Part shown: one piece after another, positions 36,948 to 46,295 of the stretch
How the letters are laid out: every line of letters starts with the position of its first letter
Position numbering within the stretch: position 1 is the stretch's first letter
Made by a program: the position numbers and the translations under genes
Source: Paraburkholderia solisilvae
Lineage (GTDB): Bacteria; Pseudomonadota; Gammaproteobacteria; Burkholderiales; Burkholderiaceae
Direction: 5' to 3'
DNA length: 64,000 nt
Assembly (NCBI RefSeq): GCF_902859875.1
Contig: NZ_CADIKF010000020.1
Coordinates: 1 to 64,000 of the forward strand
The notes under the pieces: model-generated
Told to the model about the DNA's origin: nothing
What the model saw: only the letters and a program-made list of their open reading frames with translations
Database searches by the model: none

Positions 36948-38105
36948 TCAGCTTTGCGCGGCCTGCGGCGCGTAGTGGTTGCCGATGATCTCGCCGAACG
37001 GCCCCGACAGCGGACCGCTGACCGTCGCGCGCTCGCGGCCCGGCAACAGCGGAAACACGAGTTCGGCAAACCGGTAAGACTCCTCGAGATGCGGATAGCC
37101 GGACAGAATGAACGTCTCGATACCGAGCGACGCATACTCGTTCATCCGCTCGGCAACCTGCTGCGCGCTGCCGACCAGCGCGGTGCCCGCACCGCCGCGC
37201 ACGAGGCCGACGCCGGCCCACAGGTTCGGATACACCTCCAGTTCCTTGCGGCCGCCGCGCTTGCCGCCGTGCAGCGCGGCCATGCGGCGCTGACCCTCCG
37301 AATCCATCTTCGCGAATGACGCCTGCGCGCGTGCGATCGTTTCATCGTCGAGCTTGCTGATCAGCTTGTCGGCGGCGGCCCACGCCTCCTCCTCCGTCTC
37401 GCGCACGATCACGTGCAGGCGAATCCCGAAGCGGATCTGGCGGCCGTTCTGCGCGGCACGCGCGCGCACCTCGCTGATTTTCTGTTTGACTACCGCGGGC
37501 GGTTCGCCCCACGTCAGATACGTATCGATATGCTCGGCCGCAACCTGATATGCAGCCGGCGACGACCCGCCGAACCACAGCGGCGGATGCGGATTCTGCA
37601 CCGGCGGATAAAGCAGCTTGCCGCCCTTCGACTTCAGATGCGTGCCGATAAAATCGATCGACTCGCTGCGATGCGCGCCCTCGAGCAGACCGCGCCAGAT
37701 GCGCAGAAATTCGTCGGTGATCTCATAGCGCGTGTCGTGATCGACGAACAGGCCGTCACCTTCGAGTTCCGCCGCATCGCCGCCGGTCACGACGTTGATC
37801 AGCAGGCGTCCGCCGGAGAGCCGGTCGAAGGTCGCCGCCATCCGCGCGGACATCCCCGGCGATGAAATGCCGGGACGAATCGCGACGAGGAACTTCAGCC
37901 GGCGCGTGACGGGAATCAGGCTCGACGCGACCACCCATGCGTCTTCGCACGAGCGGCCGGTCGGCAGCAGCACGCCTTCGTAGCCGAGCGTGTCGGCGGC
38001 CGTGGCGATCTGCTGGAAATAGCTGTAATCCGCGGCGCGCGCGCCATCGGACGTGCCGAGATAGCGGGTGTCGCCGTGCGTCGGAATGAACCAGAACACA
38101 TTCAT
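36948..38105 (-). CDS. ssuD: FMNH2-dependent alkanesulfonate monooxygenase
   Basis: The 385-residue luciferase-like enzyme starts [20 protein letters not shown] and has [20 protein letters not shown] (with the conserved Cys), [40 protein letters not shown] and [20 protein letters not shown]. It cleaves sulfite from alkanesulfonates using FMNH2 and O2. It needs a flavin reductase (normally SsuE), not encoded here. It is the first gene of the operon. Confidence 0.96.
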   Translation of the reverse strand: MNVFWFIPTHGDTRYLGTSDGARAADYSYFQQIATAADTLGYEGVLLPTGRSCEDAWVVASSLIPVTRRLKFLVAIRPGISSPGMSARMAATFDRLSGGRLLINVVTGGDAAELEGDGLFVDHDTRYEITDEFLRIWRGLLEGAHRSESIDFIGTHLKSKGGKLLYPPVQNPHPPLWFGGSSPAAYQVAAEHIDTYLTWGEPPAVVKQKISEVRARAAQNGRQIRFGIRLHVIVRETEEEAWAAADKLISKLDDETIARAQASFAKMDSEGQRRMAALHGGKRGGRKELEVYPNLWAGVGLVRGGAGTALVGSAQQVAERMNEYASLGIETFILSGYPHLEESYRFAELVFPLLPGRERATVSGPLSGPFGEIIGNHYAPQAAQS

Positions 38106-38520
38106 CTGAGGCTCCTGCCTGTGCCAGATCGAGAAGTTGAATAAAGCGCGCCGCGCATGGGCGCGTCGAACACGGCGCGCGCGACGCGAGAGGCGCGCAG
38201 CGGCCACGCGCCGCGCATCGTCAAACACGAATGAAACGCGAAGGAGAAAGAAGCGTCGTGCTAGGCACGCCGCCGCAAACGCGCGCCCGGGCCGGCAGCG
38301 GCGGAGCTTGCGTGAATCGGTATCGGACAGGACATCGCGACGGCTTCCCTCGGAAAGACGCGCATCGGCTGCGCGGCATGAAAACAGATGACGGCGCACA
38401 ACGCCGTGCGCATCGGAAAACAGTCTATGGAGCGGGCCGCGAGTTTAGAACGATTTTTTTGAGCTTAGGTTTTCCGCTTTCGTGATTTGACCGATCGCCG
38501 TGCTGCCGCGTCGCGCATCG
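38106..38520. other. Gene-free region upstream of ssuD
   Basis: No gene or recognisable remnant of ssuA or ssuE is seen on either strand. Open frames are Arg-rich and lack ribosome sites. An AT-rich stretch at 38443-38478 may contain promoter elements for ssuD or the divergent membrane protein. Confidence 0.5.
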
Positions 38521-38570
38521 GCGGGTGTCGGCGGGTGTCGGCGGGTGTCGGCGGGTGTCGGTTGGTGTCT
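38521..38570. repeat. 10-bp tandem repeat
   Basis: Four exact copies of GCGGGTGTCG (38521-38560) and one decayed copy (GTTGGTGTCT) lie in the gap before the membrane protein gene. Confidence 0.9.
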
Positions 38571-38695
38571 TTCAGGCGGCGCGACGCGATGGGATGCGAT
38601 GCGCGTCGAATCGACGGGCGCCATCGATATAATGACGCACGTTTTCCGACAATCCCGCGAGGCCGCGCCGGCCTTGCCTCTCGCGTGTGCGATAG

Positions 38696-39118
38696 ATGCA
38701 AAAATTGATACTGCCGTTCGTGTCCGGATTTCTCGCCTCGCTGTTTTTCCACGAGGCGACACTCGGGCTGCTGCACGCGGCCGGCATGATCGAGCCGAGC
38801 GGCTTTTCGATCGCGCCGTTCGCCCCGCTCGGCCTGCCCGAATTTATCGCGAACGCGATCTGGAGCGCGGTGTGGGGCGTGCTGATGGCCTGGCTGTTGC
38901 GCGTGTCGCCGGAACGGAGCGCGCCGTGGGTGCCGGCCTTCCTGTTCGGCGGCATCGTGCTGACGGCCGGCAGCGTGTTCGTCATCGATCCGCTGCGCGG
39001 CATCTGGCCGGCCGGCAACATGCTGCCGCGGCTGGCGGTCGGCTTCGCCGCGAACGCGATGTGGGGTTGGGGCGCGCTCGTGTTCATGCGCGCGTTCATG
39101 GCGCGTGATGAATCGTAA
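38696..39118 (+). CDS. Small integral membrane protein, 140 residues
   Basis: Four predicted membrane segments (about residues 5-28, 45-68, 78-98 and 112-134) with little soluble sequence. FHEATLGLLHAAG and FGGIVLTAGSVFVIDPLRGI stand out, and NMLPRLAVGFAANAMWGWGA closes the protein. Not assigned to a named family with certainty. No clear Shine-Dalgarno motif is near the ATG. Confidence 0.75.
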   Translation: MQKLILPFVSGFLASLFFHEATLGLLHAAGMIEPSGFSIAPFAPLGLPEFIANAIWSAVWGVLMAWLLRVSPERSAPWVPAFLFGGIVLTAGSVFVIDPLRGIWPAGNMLPRLAVGFAANAMWGWGALVFMRAFMARDES

Positions 39119-39145
39119 TGGGTGGCCGGCGTGCGCGCCGGACTG

Positions 39146-39221
39146 TGGTGACGATTGGCGGTGGTGACGATTGGCGGTGGTGACGATTGGCGGTGGTGAC
39201 GATTGGCGGTGGTGACGACGG
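39146..39221. repeat. 16-bp tandem repeat array
   Basis: About 4.7 copies of TGGTGACGATTGGCGG in perfect register, 27 bp after the stop of the small membrane protein. Confidence 0.93.
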
Positions 39222-39472
39222 CCCGCGCTAACAGTCCGCGCTAACGGCCCGCCGCGGCCAAAGACTGCCGATGGTCACGATCGCCCGCGCGAACGACTCG
39301 CCGGTACTAGTGACTGCCGGTGCTGACGACCGCCCGCACTAATGACTGCCCGCACTAACGACCCACCGCTGCTCACGACCGCCGATGATCGGACTGCCGA
39401 TAGTCACGACTGCCAGCGCCAACGACTCGCCGGTACTAACCACCGCCAGCACGCTTCACCGTCGCATGCGCG
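39222..39472. repeat. Decayed repeat region of CTAACGAC/ACGACTGCC-like units
   Basis: The stretch continues from the 16-bp array with many scattered near-copies of CTAACG, ACGACCGCC and GACTGCCG, for example around 39303, 39340 and 39400. No gene is present. It reads as an older, mutated part of the same kind of array and reaches the stop of the hydrolase gene. Confidence 0.6.
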
Positions 39473-40603
39473 TCACCCCTGCAGGTCGCGCAGCGGATGC
39501 GCGGCCGCCGGCCACGGGCTCTCGAACATCTGCGCCACATACTCGGCCGGCACGTCTTCGATGCGGGCAAAGCGCCAGTTCGGCCGGTTGTCCTTGTCGA
39601 TGATGCGCGCGCGGATGCCTTCGCTCACGTCGCCGCGTTCGAAGGTCGAGCGCGTCAGATCGAGATCGCGCCGCAGGCAGTCCGCCATCGTGCCTTCCGC
39701 GCGCGTCACCAGTTCGAGCGACATCGCCATCGCGAGCGGCGAGCGCTCGCGCAACACGCCGCCGACCTGCTCCGCCCAGTCCGCATTCGCGCAATCGCCC
39801 TCCGCGTCGAGCGAGGCGATGATGCGCGGCACGTCGGGCAACGCGAAGTGCCGGTCGACCAGCGTGCGGACATCGGCCAGCGCCGAGGTATCCGGCGTCG
39901 GCACGACCTTGCAGGCCGCGGCCTCGCGTGCGACGCAGCTCACCACGTCCGCGCCCTGCTCGAACACCTCGGTCTGCAACCGGTCGAGCAGCGCGGGGAG
40001 CGCGTCGTCTTCGATATACGCATCGGCAAGGCCCGCATAGAGCGCGTCGGCCGGCCCGAGCGCTTCGCCGGTCACGGCGAGATACCGCCCGATCGCACCC
40101 GGCGTGCGCGCGAGAAACCAGCTGATGCCGACATCCGGAAACAGGCCGATGCGCGTTTCCGGCATCGCCATGCGCGTCGACGTGGTGACGACGCGCAGCC
40201 CGCCGGTGCGATATGCGCCCTGTGAAATGCCCATGCCGCCGCCCATCACAACGCCATTGGTCAATGCGATATACGGCTTCGGGTACGTGAAGATCGCGTG
40301 ATTGAGCCGGTATTCCTCGATAAAGAAAGTATCGAGCGCGTCACGCTCGCCGCGCTGATGCGCGTCGTACAGGAAACGGATATCGCCGCCCGCACAGAAT
40401 GCGCGGGCATGCGCGCTGCGCACCAGCACCGCGAGCACGTCGGGGTCGTTGCGCCAGTTCTCGAGCGCGCCATGCATCGCGCGGATCATGCCGGTCGACA
40501 GCGCATTCAGCGCCTTCGGCCGATCGAGTTCGATGAAGCCGATGCGATTGGCGACATAGGTCGAAACGTCTTCGCTGACGGGAAGCGGTTCAAGGGTCGA
40601 CAT
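39473..40603 (-). CDS. Enoyl-CoA hydratase/isomerase, 3-hydroxyisobutyryl-CoA hydrolase type
   Basis: The 376-residue crotonase-fold protein has the oxyanion-hole pieces AFCAGGDIRFLYD and TNGVVMGGGMGIS and the catalytic MAMPETRIGLFPDVGISWFL, whose Glu and Asp are those of 3-hydroxyisobutyryl-CoA hydrolase. It probably releases 3-hydroxyisobutyrate in valine breakdown. The ATG at 40603 is used because the upstream extension is hydrophobic and unconserved. No other valine genes are close by. Confidence 0.88.
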   Translation of the reverse strand: MSTLEPLPVSEDVSTYVANRIGFIELDRPKALNALSTGMIRAMHGALENWRNDPDVLAVLVRSAHARAFCAGGDIRFLYDAHQRGERDALDTFFIEEYRLNHAIFTYPKPYIALTNGVVMGGGMGISQGAYRTGGLRVVTTSTRMAMPETRIGLFPDVGISWFLARTPGAIGRYLAVTGEALGPADALYAGLADAYIEDDALPALLDRLQTEVFEQGADVVSCVAREAAACKVVPTPDTSALADVRTLVDRHFALPDVPRIIASLDAEGDCANADWAEQVGGVLRERSPLAMAMSLELVTRAEGTMADCLRRDLDLTRSTFERGDVSEGIRARIIDKDNRPNWRFARIEDVPAEYVAQMFESPWPAAAHPLRDLQG

Positions 40604-40777
40604 GGTGAATAACGCAGACAAAAGTAACAATCGGCAGGTTCAACGGTAACACGTGCCGTTATGACGCAATATGACCGGACGCTTTCGGTGCGCAATTGGC
40701 TCGCGCAGCTTGCTCGCACTCACGCTCACGCTGGCGTGCGCAACCGCGCAACCGCGCAGGCGCGAGGCCGCGCCGGT

Positions 40778-41515
40778 TCACGGGCGCGGCGGCGGCTTCG
40801 TCTTTGCAGCGGACGCCGCAGCAGCACCCGATTTATCCGCCCTGCCCGACGCCGCGGCGGCCGTGCGCTTGCGCGCCCTGGCGGGTGCGGCTGCGTGCCC
40901 CGCGTACGCGCCGCCGAACCATGCATCGAATGTCGCGTCCACGACGTTGTCGAGCGGCACGCGCGGAAAGACCGGACAGGTCAGCCGCAACGCGACGATG
41001 CCATGCATCGTCGCCCACAGCGCTTCGGTCCATGCGACGCTGTCGACCGACGCGGGCAAGCGGCCTTGTGCCTTCAGCTCGTCGAGCGCATCGACCACCA
41101 GCCGGAACGCGGCTTCGCCGGTGTCGTCGCCGGCCTCGCGCGCGCTCGCGAACGCGGCGCCGATATAGGTCGGATCTTCCATGAAGATCAGCCGGTACGT
41201 CTCCTGATGCGTGATGCCGAACGACACGTAGGCGCGCCAGATCGCCTTGAGCCGGTCCGCGGGATCCGCCACCGACAGATGAGGCTGCAATGTTTCGAGC
41301 AATTGCGCGTAACCCTCGGTGCACAATACGCGCGCGATTTCATCGCGACTCTCGAAGTGCAGATAGAGCGTGGCCGGTGAATATTCGATCGCATCAGCGA
41401 TCTTGCGCATCGACAACGCGGCGAGGCCTTCACGCATGACAATGCGCCGCGACGCATCGAGGATGCGTTCGCGCAGCACCTGCTTCTCGCGATTCTTCCG
41501 TTCGGCAATTCCCAT
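40778..41515 (-). CDS. TetR-family transcriptional regulator
   Basis: A 245-residue TetR protein: the DNA-binding domain runs over RERILDASRRIVMREGLAAL, SMRKIADAIEYSPATLYLHF and ESRDEIARVL, followed by a ligand domain of the TetR_C33-like kind. The C-terminal 45 residues are an Ala/Lys/Arg-rich tail. It is divergent from the NAD(P)-binding protein gene, and the gap contains a promoter and a palindrome, so local repression is likely. Confidence 0.9.
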   Translation of the reverse strand: MGIAERKNREKQVLRERILDASRRIVMREGLAALSMRKIADAIEYSPATLYLHFESRDEIARVLCTEGYAQLLETLQPHLSVADPADRLKAIWRAYVSFGITHQETYRLIFMEDPTYIGAAFASAREAGDDTGEAAFRLVVDALDELKAQGRLPASVDSVAWTEALWATMHGIVALRLTCPVFPRVPLDNVVDATFDAWFGGAYAGHAAAPARARKRTAAAASGRADKSGAAAASAAKTKPPPRP

Positions 41516-41531
41516 GGCAGCGATTTTCGGG

Positions 41532-41559
41532 TTGACAAAATGAAAAGTCAAATTAAACT
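41532..41559 (+). promoter_or_regulatory. Putative promoter of the NAD(P)-binding protein gene
   Basis: TTGACA (41532-41537), a 16-bp spacer and TAAACT (41554-41559). The TetR-type palindrome lies just after the expected start of transcription. Confidence 0.55.
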
Positions 41560-41586
41560 GAACACCGTTTAGTGAACAGTGTTCAG
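41558..41586. promoter_or_regulatory. Probable TetR operator
   Basis: The core TGAACAGTGTTCA (41573-41585) is a perfect palindrome. A further TGAACA at 41559 makes CTGAACAC...GTGTTCAG outer arms (41558-41565 and 41579-41586). Position between the divergent TetR gene and its neighbour suggests control of both. Confidence 0.65.
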
Positions 41587-41690
41587 CGAGGCGTGCGCAT
41601 TCGGTGCATGCCTTCGCGCATGTCGTGCCGTCAGGACGATCGACGCACCGAACGCTGCTGAAACCATCACGCCAAGCTCGCGGAGCCGAT

Positions 41691-42683
41691 ATGGAAAACC
41701 ATCGCAACAGTTCTGCTCAAATCGGCCTGTTCGGCGCGGCCGGCGCCGCCGGACAGAGCATCGCCGCCGCGCTTGGCGCGCGCGGCGTGCGCTATCGCGC
41801 GATCGGCCGGTCGCGGCAAGCGCTCGAAGCCGCGTTCGGCGATGACCCGCATGCGGACATCGCCATCTGGGATCCGCAGGATCCGTCATCCGTCGAGGCC
41901 GCGGCTGCCGGACTGCAAACCGCCATCTATCTGGTGGGGGTGCCCTACGACCGCTTTGCGATGCATCCGCAGTTGATGCGCAACACGCTCGCGGGACTCA
42001 ACGCGGCCGGTGTGCAACGGCTGATTCTGATCGGCACCGTCTATCCGTACGGCCGCCCGCGGCACAATCCGGTCACCGAAACGCATCCGCGCGACCCTCA
42101 CACATTCAAAGGCCGCATGCGACTCGAGCAGGAAGCGCTCGTCCTCAATGCGCACGGACGTGACGGCCTCGCGACGCTGGTGCTGCGCTTGCCCGACTTC
42201 TATGGCCCGGGCGTCGAACGCAGCTTTCTACATGGCGTGTTCGAAGGCGCGGCACGCGGCGGCCGCGCGCAGATGATCGGCCCGATCGACACACCGCACG
42301 AATTTATTTTCATGCCTGATCTCGGCCCCGTTGTCGCGACGCTCGCCAACACGCCTGCGGCCTATGGCCGCGTCCTGCATCTCGCGGGCGCCGGCACGAT
42401 CACGCCGCGTGAAATTGCGACGCGCGCGTATGCGCTCGCCGGCCGGCCGCCGAAACTGATGGTCGCGGGCAAGACGACGTTGCGAGTCCTGGGCCTCTTC
42501 AACCCGATGATGCGGGAACTGGTGGAGATGCACTATCTGCTGACCGAGCCGGTCGTCCTCGACGATACCGCGTTGCAAGCGCTGATCGGCCCTATCAGCA
42601 AGACCTCCTACGATGAAGGCATCCGGCTCGCTTTTGCCGCGGCAAAACGCGCACTGAGCCTGCATGCAAAGGCTCGCGCCTGA
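41691..42683 (+). CDS. NAD(P)-binding epimerase/dehydratase-like protein
   Basis: The 330-residue protein has an N-terminal Rossmann motif IGLFGAAGAAGQSIAAALGA, an atypical-SDR middle (RLILIGTVYPYGRPRHNPVT, RLEQEALVLNA) and a C-terminal HAGR-like part with LVEMHYLLTEPVVLDD. It resembles NAD-dependent epimerase/dehydratase family members acting as small-molecule reductases. The substrate is unknown. CGGAG precedes the ATG at 41691; a longer frame upstream would include the operator. Confidence 0.8.
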   Translation: MENHRNSSAQIGLFGAAGAAGQSIAAALGARGVRYRAIGRSRQALEAAFGDDPHADIAIWDPQDPSSVEAAAAGLQTAIYLVGVPYDRFAMHPQLMRNTLAGLNAAGVQRLILIGTVYPYGRPRHNPVTETHPRDPHTFKGRMRLEQEALVLNAHGRDGLATLVLRLPDFYGPGVERSFLHGVFEGAARGGRAQMIGPIDTPHEFIFMPDLGPVVATLANTPAAYGRVLHLAGAGTITPREIATRAYALAGRPPKLMVAGKTTLRVLGLFNPMMRELVEMHYLLTEPVVLDDTALQALIGPISKTSYDEGIRLAFAAAKRALSLHAKARA

Positions 42684-42707
42684 CGGGCAACGCGCGCGCG
42701 GCCGGCT

Positions 42708-42995
42708 TTACGAACCGACGACCTTGCCGGGCGGAAAGTGCCCGCTCTTTAGCAGCACGGGCGTGCCGTTGCTGATCTGCAAATGCTCACGCGCAACGGC
42801 TTCGATGCGCGGCCGACCGTTGTCGAACGCGCGCATCCAGCCGTCGCGGTCTCGCGGTCGCGCGTCGAAGTGATCTTCGAGCGCTTCGACGGAGATCGCG
42901 CACGGCACCGGTTCGCCATCCACCAGTGCGCGGAAAACGATGGTCAGATTCGAATCGCGGTATGCGGGCGCGTCCGCGGGAAAGCGAATGTCCAT
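42708..42995 (-). CDS. DUF1488-family protein
   Basis: The 95-residue protein fits DUF1488: MDIRFPADAPAYRDSNLTIV, FRALVDGEPVPCAISVEALE, DHFDA and FDNGRPRIEAVAREHL. Small soluble family of unknown function, common in Burkholderia. The ATG at 42995 is preceded by a weak AGGCGAAC site. Confidence 0.85.
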   Translation of the reverse strand: MDIRFPADAPAYRDSNLTIVFRALVDGEPVPCAISVEALEDHFDARPRDRDGWMRAFDNGRPRIEAVAREHLQISNGTPVLLKSGHFPPGKVVGS

Positions 42996-43147
42996 GTTCG
43001 CCTCATCTGAATGATCGTGCCGACGCCCGTATTGCCGCACAGCGGCATGATCGGGCATGTCGGGCTATGGTACGCGTGCGCGCAACGGACAGTCCAATTG
43101 CGCGCGCCGTCCCGATGATTGCTCGGGATGCGTTGCTGAACGCGCAT

Positions 43148-43423
43148 TCACGTTGCCTGCAACAGGCGGTCGATATACGCGCGCGCGGACGCTTCGATAT
43201 GCTCGAGCGCCGCTTCTTCCGTCGCGAATCGCTGCTCGTCGCCGAGGTCGAGCAGCGTCTCGATGCGATGCGGATCGTCGGGACCGCGCCGCGACAGACT
43301 GACGGAACCGACATAGATGCCACCCGCCGCATCGGGCCGCGCGGCCGTCTCGTGCGCGCTCACGAGCCTCGCGGCGGCGCTGATGTAATACCCGCGATAA
43401 GGTCCGGTTACGCGTTCTGCCAT
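43148..43423 (-). CDS. Hypothetical protein, 91 residues
   Basis: Not assigned. MAERVTGPYRGYYISAAARL and GGIYVGSVSLSRRGPDDPHR then TEEAALEHIEASARAYIDRL resemble small Burkholderia proteins with a beta-strand core and a C-terminal helix. GGAGGTG lies 5 bp before the ATG at 43423, deciding the start. Probably in the same transcription direction as the DUF1488 gene. Confidence 0.7.
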   Translation of the reverse strand: MAERVTGPYRGYYISAAARLVSAHETAARPDAAGGIYVGSVSLSRRGPDDPHRIETLLDLGDEQRFATEEAALEHIEASARAYIDRLLQAT

Positions 43424-43820
43424 ATTCACCTCCGTATGCTGGACTTGTGCGGCCGGCGACGAAGCGCCGGCGATTGTGCAAGAATCGTGCGGGATCGATT
43501 GCCTCGACGCCGCCTTTCACGCGTATTGCTATAAGGCGCGCGTAACGGAAATTAGTTCTGCGCGCGCCGCCGCTGTACGTTGCGCGATGGACTTGTCGGC
43601 CGTGTGGGCGGCGTGCATGGCGGCGGCGTACCGGTGTCAGGCTCCGATGCGCTGCGCGCCGATGTACCGGCCGATATACCGACCGATCTGCCGACGGACC
43701 GACGTGCCGTATGCCGACGTACCGATACTGCAGACATCCGCTGAACCCAGCCGCGCGAATGGCAATCGATGTCGCGCACAACCTCAAACCTCATCCGAAA
43801 ACACTCGCCGCTATTGCGAT
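43424..43820. other. Gene-free region with 12-bp degenerate repeats
   Basis: 397 bp without a supported gene. From about 43658 to 43730 the sequence repeats CCGATNTACCGG-like 12-mers (for example CCGATGTACCGG, CCGATATACCGA, CCGATCTGCCGA). Confidence 0.55.
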
Positions 43821-44018
43821 ATGGGAAAATATTTCATCCGGGACACTGAAGTCGCCGAACCCGACGCGGCGAGCGCGTGGTTCACCTATGCGGACGCGCA
43901 TGGCATCGAGGTGCCGAAAGCCATCAGCATCTGGGAAGACGCGGCGACCGACGAGGGTTCCGAAAGCCGGCAGAGGGTCGGCGATGCGGGCATCCGCATC
44001 GAGCCGGGCATCGGCTGA
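43821..44018 (+). CDS. Hypothetical small protein, 65 residues
   Basis: Not recognised. MGKYFIRDTEVAEPDAASAW then FTYADAHGIEVPKAISIWED; acidic and soluble. Codon third positions are almost all G or C, which favours real coding. No strong ribosome site is visible, which lowers confidence. Confidence 0.5.
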   Translation: MGKYFIRDTEVAEPDAASAWFTYADAHGIEVPKAISIWEDAATDEGSESRQRVGDAGIRIEPGIG

Positions 44019-44146
44019 TGCATGACCGCACGCGCACGACACACGGCACACCTGTCACGGCGCGGCTCAATCGTTGCACGAGCCGCGCGAACCACGGCGG
44101 CATCGCTGCACGGCCCGCTCATACTCACCACACACGAGGACATCTC

Positions 44147-44509
44147 ATGAGGCACCCCACGACGCGCCTGCGCCCGCCACATTCTTTTCTTGACGCAACA
44201 TGGTGGCGCGCCGCACGGCTGCCTGGTCTCGTGTTGATCGCCGCAAGCCTCGGCGCTTGCGCGTCGTCGAACAAGACATCGTTGATCAACCTGCCGAATG
44301 GCGAGACCGGGTTCGCGGTGAACTGCAGCGGCGCCGATGCGGGATCGAGCTGGGCATCCTGCTATGTGCAGGCCGGCAAGGCATGCGGCCCCACCGGCTA
44401 CGACATCGTGTCCAAAGACAACGATGAAGGCGGCACGGCGGGGGGCGGCATCACCAACGTCGTATCGGCGAACGTGAAAAACCGCTCGATGATCATTCGC
44501 TGCAAGTAA
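44147..44509 (+). CDS. Lipoprotein of unknown function
   Basis: The 120-residue precursor has a basic N-terminus and a lipobox LIAASLGAC (cleavage before Cys, about residue 38), so it is probably a membrane lipoprotein. The mature part has four further cysteines (NCSG, SCYVQAGKACG and the C-terminal IIRCK) that may form disulfides. GAGGACA precedes the ATG. Family not named with certainty. Confidence 0.78.
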   Translation: MRHPTTRLRPPHSFLDATWWRAARLPGLVLIAASLGACASSNKTSLINLPNGETGFAVNCSGADAGSSWASCYVQAGKACGPTGYDIVSKDNDEGGTAGGGITNVVSANVKNRSMIIRCK

Positions 44510-44600
44510 GCGCGTCCGGCACGGACGCCGCCACGCGGCAACGCGGACACGACGATGGGAACACCGACGCGCGGTCCGGCGCCGGACCGCACACGGTATG

Positions 44601-44939
44601 TCAGTGCGCCTGCATCTTCGAAAACAGATTGAGCACGACGACGCCGGCGACGATGAGACCCAGCCCGGCCACAGCAGGCAAGTCCGGCACCTGCCTGTAC
44701 ACCACGAGTGCGACCAGCGTGATCAGCACGATGCCGACGCCCGACCAGATCGCATAGACAATGCCGACGGGAATGCTCTTCAGCGTGAGCGACAGCATGT
44801 AGAACGACACGCCGTAACCGAGCACCACGACCACCGCGGGCAGCCAGCGCGTAAAGCCGGCGGATGCGCGTAGCGCCGACGTGGCGATCACTTCGGCGAC
44901 AATCGCGATGGCGAGCAATGCGTAAGGGGGCAGGCGCAT
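44601..44939 (-). CDS. SMR-family multidrug efflux protein (EmrE-like)
   Basis: The 112-residue protein has four membrane segments, the essential Glu16 in IVAEVIATSALRAS, the GY.(S)F.(L)S pattern (LGYGVSFYMLSLTLKSIPVG) and YAIWSGVG. It exports cationic compounds by proton exchange. It follows the UPF0303 gene by 4 bp, so the two form a small operon. Confidence 0.92.
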   Translation of the reverse strand: MRLPPYALLAIAIVAEVIATSALRASAGFTRWLPAVVVVLGYGVSFYMLSLTLKSIPVGIVYAIWSGVGIVLITLVALVVYRQVPDLPAVAGLGLIVAGVVVLNLFSKMQAH

Positions 44940-44943
44940 CGAA

Positions 44944-45441
44944 TCAGGCCTTTGCCAGCGCGAGCTTGCCGTAGTCCTGATCGAGTTGCGCGCACAGCGC
45001 TTCGACGACGAGCTCATGATCCGCGCGCTGCGGCAAACCGGATACCGTGATCGAGCCGATCACGCCGACGCCCGCCACCGTCAACGGAAACGCACCGCCA
45101 TGCGATGCGTAGTCGGCAACGGCGAGACCATGCTTGTCCGCAAGCGTGGCGCCCGATTGCTGCAGCCGCAGTCCGACCGCATACGAGCTGCGACGAAATT
45201 GCGCGACGACATTACTCTTGCGGCGCGCCCACTCGATGTTGTCCGGCGTCGCACCGTCGAGCGCGCAAAAGAACAGCGGCTGACCGAACGTGCGCACGTC
45301 GATAGCGAGCGCGAGCCCGCGGGCCTTGGCAATTTCATGCAGGTACGCGCCGAGTTGCCATGCGCGATCGGGATCGAATTGCGCAAACACCAGCGCCTTT
45401 TCCTGAGCGGCGATTGTTTGCAGGTCGTGAACGATGTCCAT
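44944..45441 (-). CDS. UPF0303/GlcG-HbpS-like protein
   Basis: The 165-residue protein matches the UPF0303 group of the GlcG/HbpS (heme-degrading-like) fold: [20 protein letters not shown], then [20 protein letters not shown] and [20 protein letters not shown]. Biochemical role not established. First gene of the pair with the SMR pump. Confidence 0.88.
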   Translation of the reverse strand: MDIVHDLQTIAAQEKALVFAQFDPDRAWQLGAYLHEIAKARGLALAIDVRTFGQPLFFCALDGATPDNIEWARRKSNVVAQFRRSSYAVGLRLQQSGATLADKHGLAVADYASHGGAFPLTVAGVGVIGSITVSGLPQRADHELVVEALCAQLDQDYGKLALAKA

Positions 45442-45612
45442 GTGCGATTGAATGGCAAAGAGAAAGAGAACGCTGCGAGCATGCCGGTGCCGCAGATCGA
45501 ATGGCGATTCTAGCGCAGCCACTATCGGCGCCTGCGCGCATCCGCTACCGCGTGACGGGGCCGCGAAGCGCATGCACATGGTGCGGCACGCATCTCGAAT
45601 CGAACAAAGGTG

Positions 45613-45641
45613 TTGCGCGGGAACGGGGTTTGTCCTATAAT
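45613..45641 (+). promoter_or_regulatory. Promoter of tRNA-fMet
   Basis: TTGCGC (45613-45618), 17-bp spacer and a perfect TATAAT (45636-45641), 16 bp before the mature tRNA. Confidence 0.82.
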
Positions 45642-45656
45642 CTTTTCTTCGACGGA

Positions 45657-45733
<77 letters not shown>

Positions 45734-45836
45734 TAGCTAGGAAGTCAGTTCCAGCAGTCGCGCAAACAAGCAGTCTTTGCATCGTTGTTATCGCATCGTT
45801 ACTGATTGCATCATGACTCTCGGCGGTACCGCATCA

Positions 45837-45866
45837 AAAGGCTTGCCTCATTGGCAGGCCTTTTTT
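45837..45866 (+). terminator. Rho-independent terminator after tRNA-fMet
   Basis: AAAAGGCTTGCC pairs with GGCAGGCCTTTT (one G-U) around TCATT, followed by more T residues, about 100 bp after the tRNA. Confidence 0.88.
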
Positions 45867-45913
45867 GTTTTTGGCTTTTGTTTTTGGCTCGCCCTTCGCT
45901 AAAAATCTATTCG

Positions 45914-46267
45914 CTAAAAATCTTCCAGAACGCAGAACAGCGCGGCGACGCCTGCAACGCTCAACATCAGGCGGTTGGCCAGCAGCAGCGCATCGAGCAG
46001 CCAATCCGAGAACACGGACGTTGTGAGAATGCACAACGGGAAGATGCACACGCCATTGAAAATATCCGCGGTTGTCGCCTTGCTGAAAAAGTGCGGGGGC
46101 ATCGTCGTACTTGACCCCGCACGATGGCGCGCTCGCGACGCACTATGCCGCTTCACTTGCGGCAGTTGATGTCGCTTCACGTAGCGCGCCACCGCCCACG
46201 CCCCCGCAATCACAAACGAACACTGGTCGACCCAGTTTCCATCGATCCGTAGTCCGAAAATATCCAT
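45914..46267 (-). CDS. Small membrane protein of unknown function (second gene of pair)
   Basis: The 117-residue protein starts MDIFGLRIDGNWVDQCSFVI and has three hydrophobic segments (about residues 17-30, 66-86 and 95-113) with a basic loop in between. It is not recognised. GC content and codon use are lower than in the surrounding genes. A GTG start at 46273 is equally possible. It begins shortly after the stop of the 57-residue gene. Confidence 0.6.
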   Translation of the reverse strand: MDIFGLRIDGNWVDQCSFVIAGAWAVARYVKRHQLPQVKRHSASRARHRAGSSTTMPPHFFSKATTADIFNGVCIFPLCILTTSVFSDWLLDALLLANRLMLSVAGVAALFCVLEDF

Positions 46268-46295
46268 AGGCACCGCACGAAAATCTCAAGCGCTC

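Noticed and set aside
43476-43820. Upstream extension of the 65-residue protein
   Set aside because: The extension crosses the 12-bp repeat tract and has no start signal; codon bias only becomes typical from 43821.
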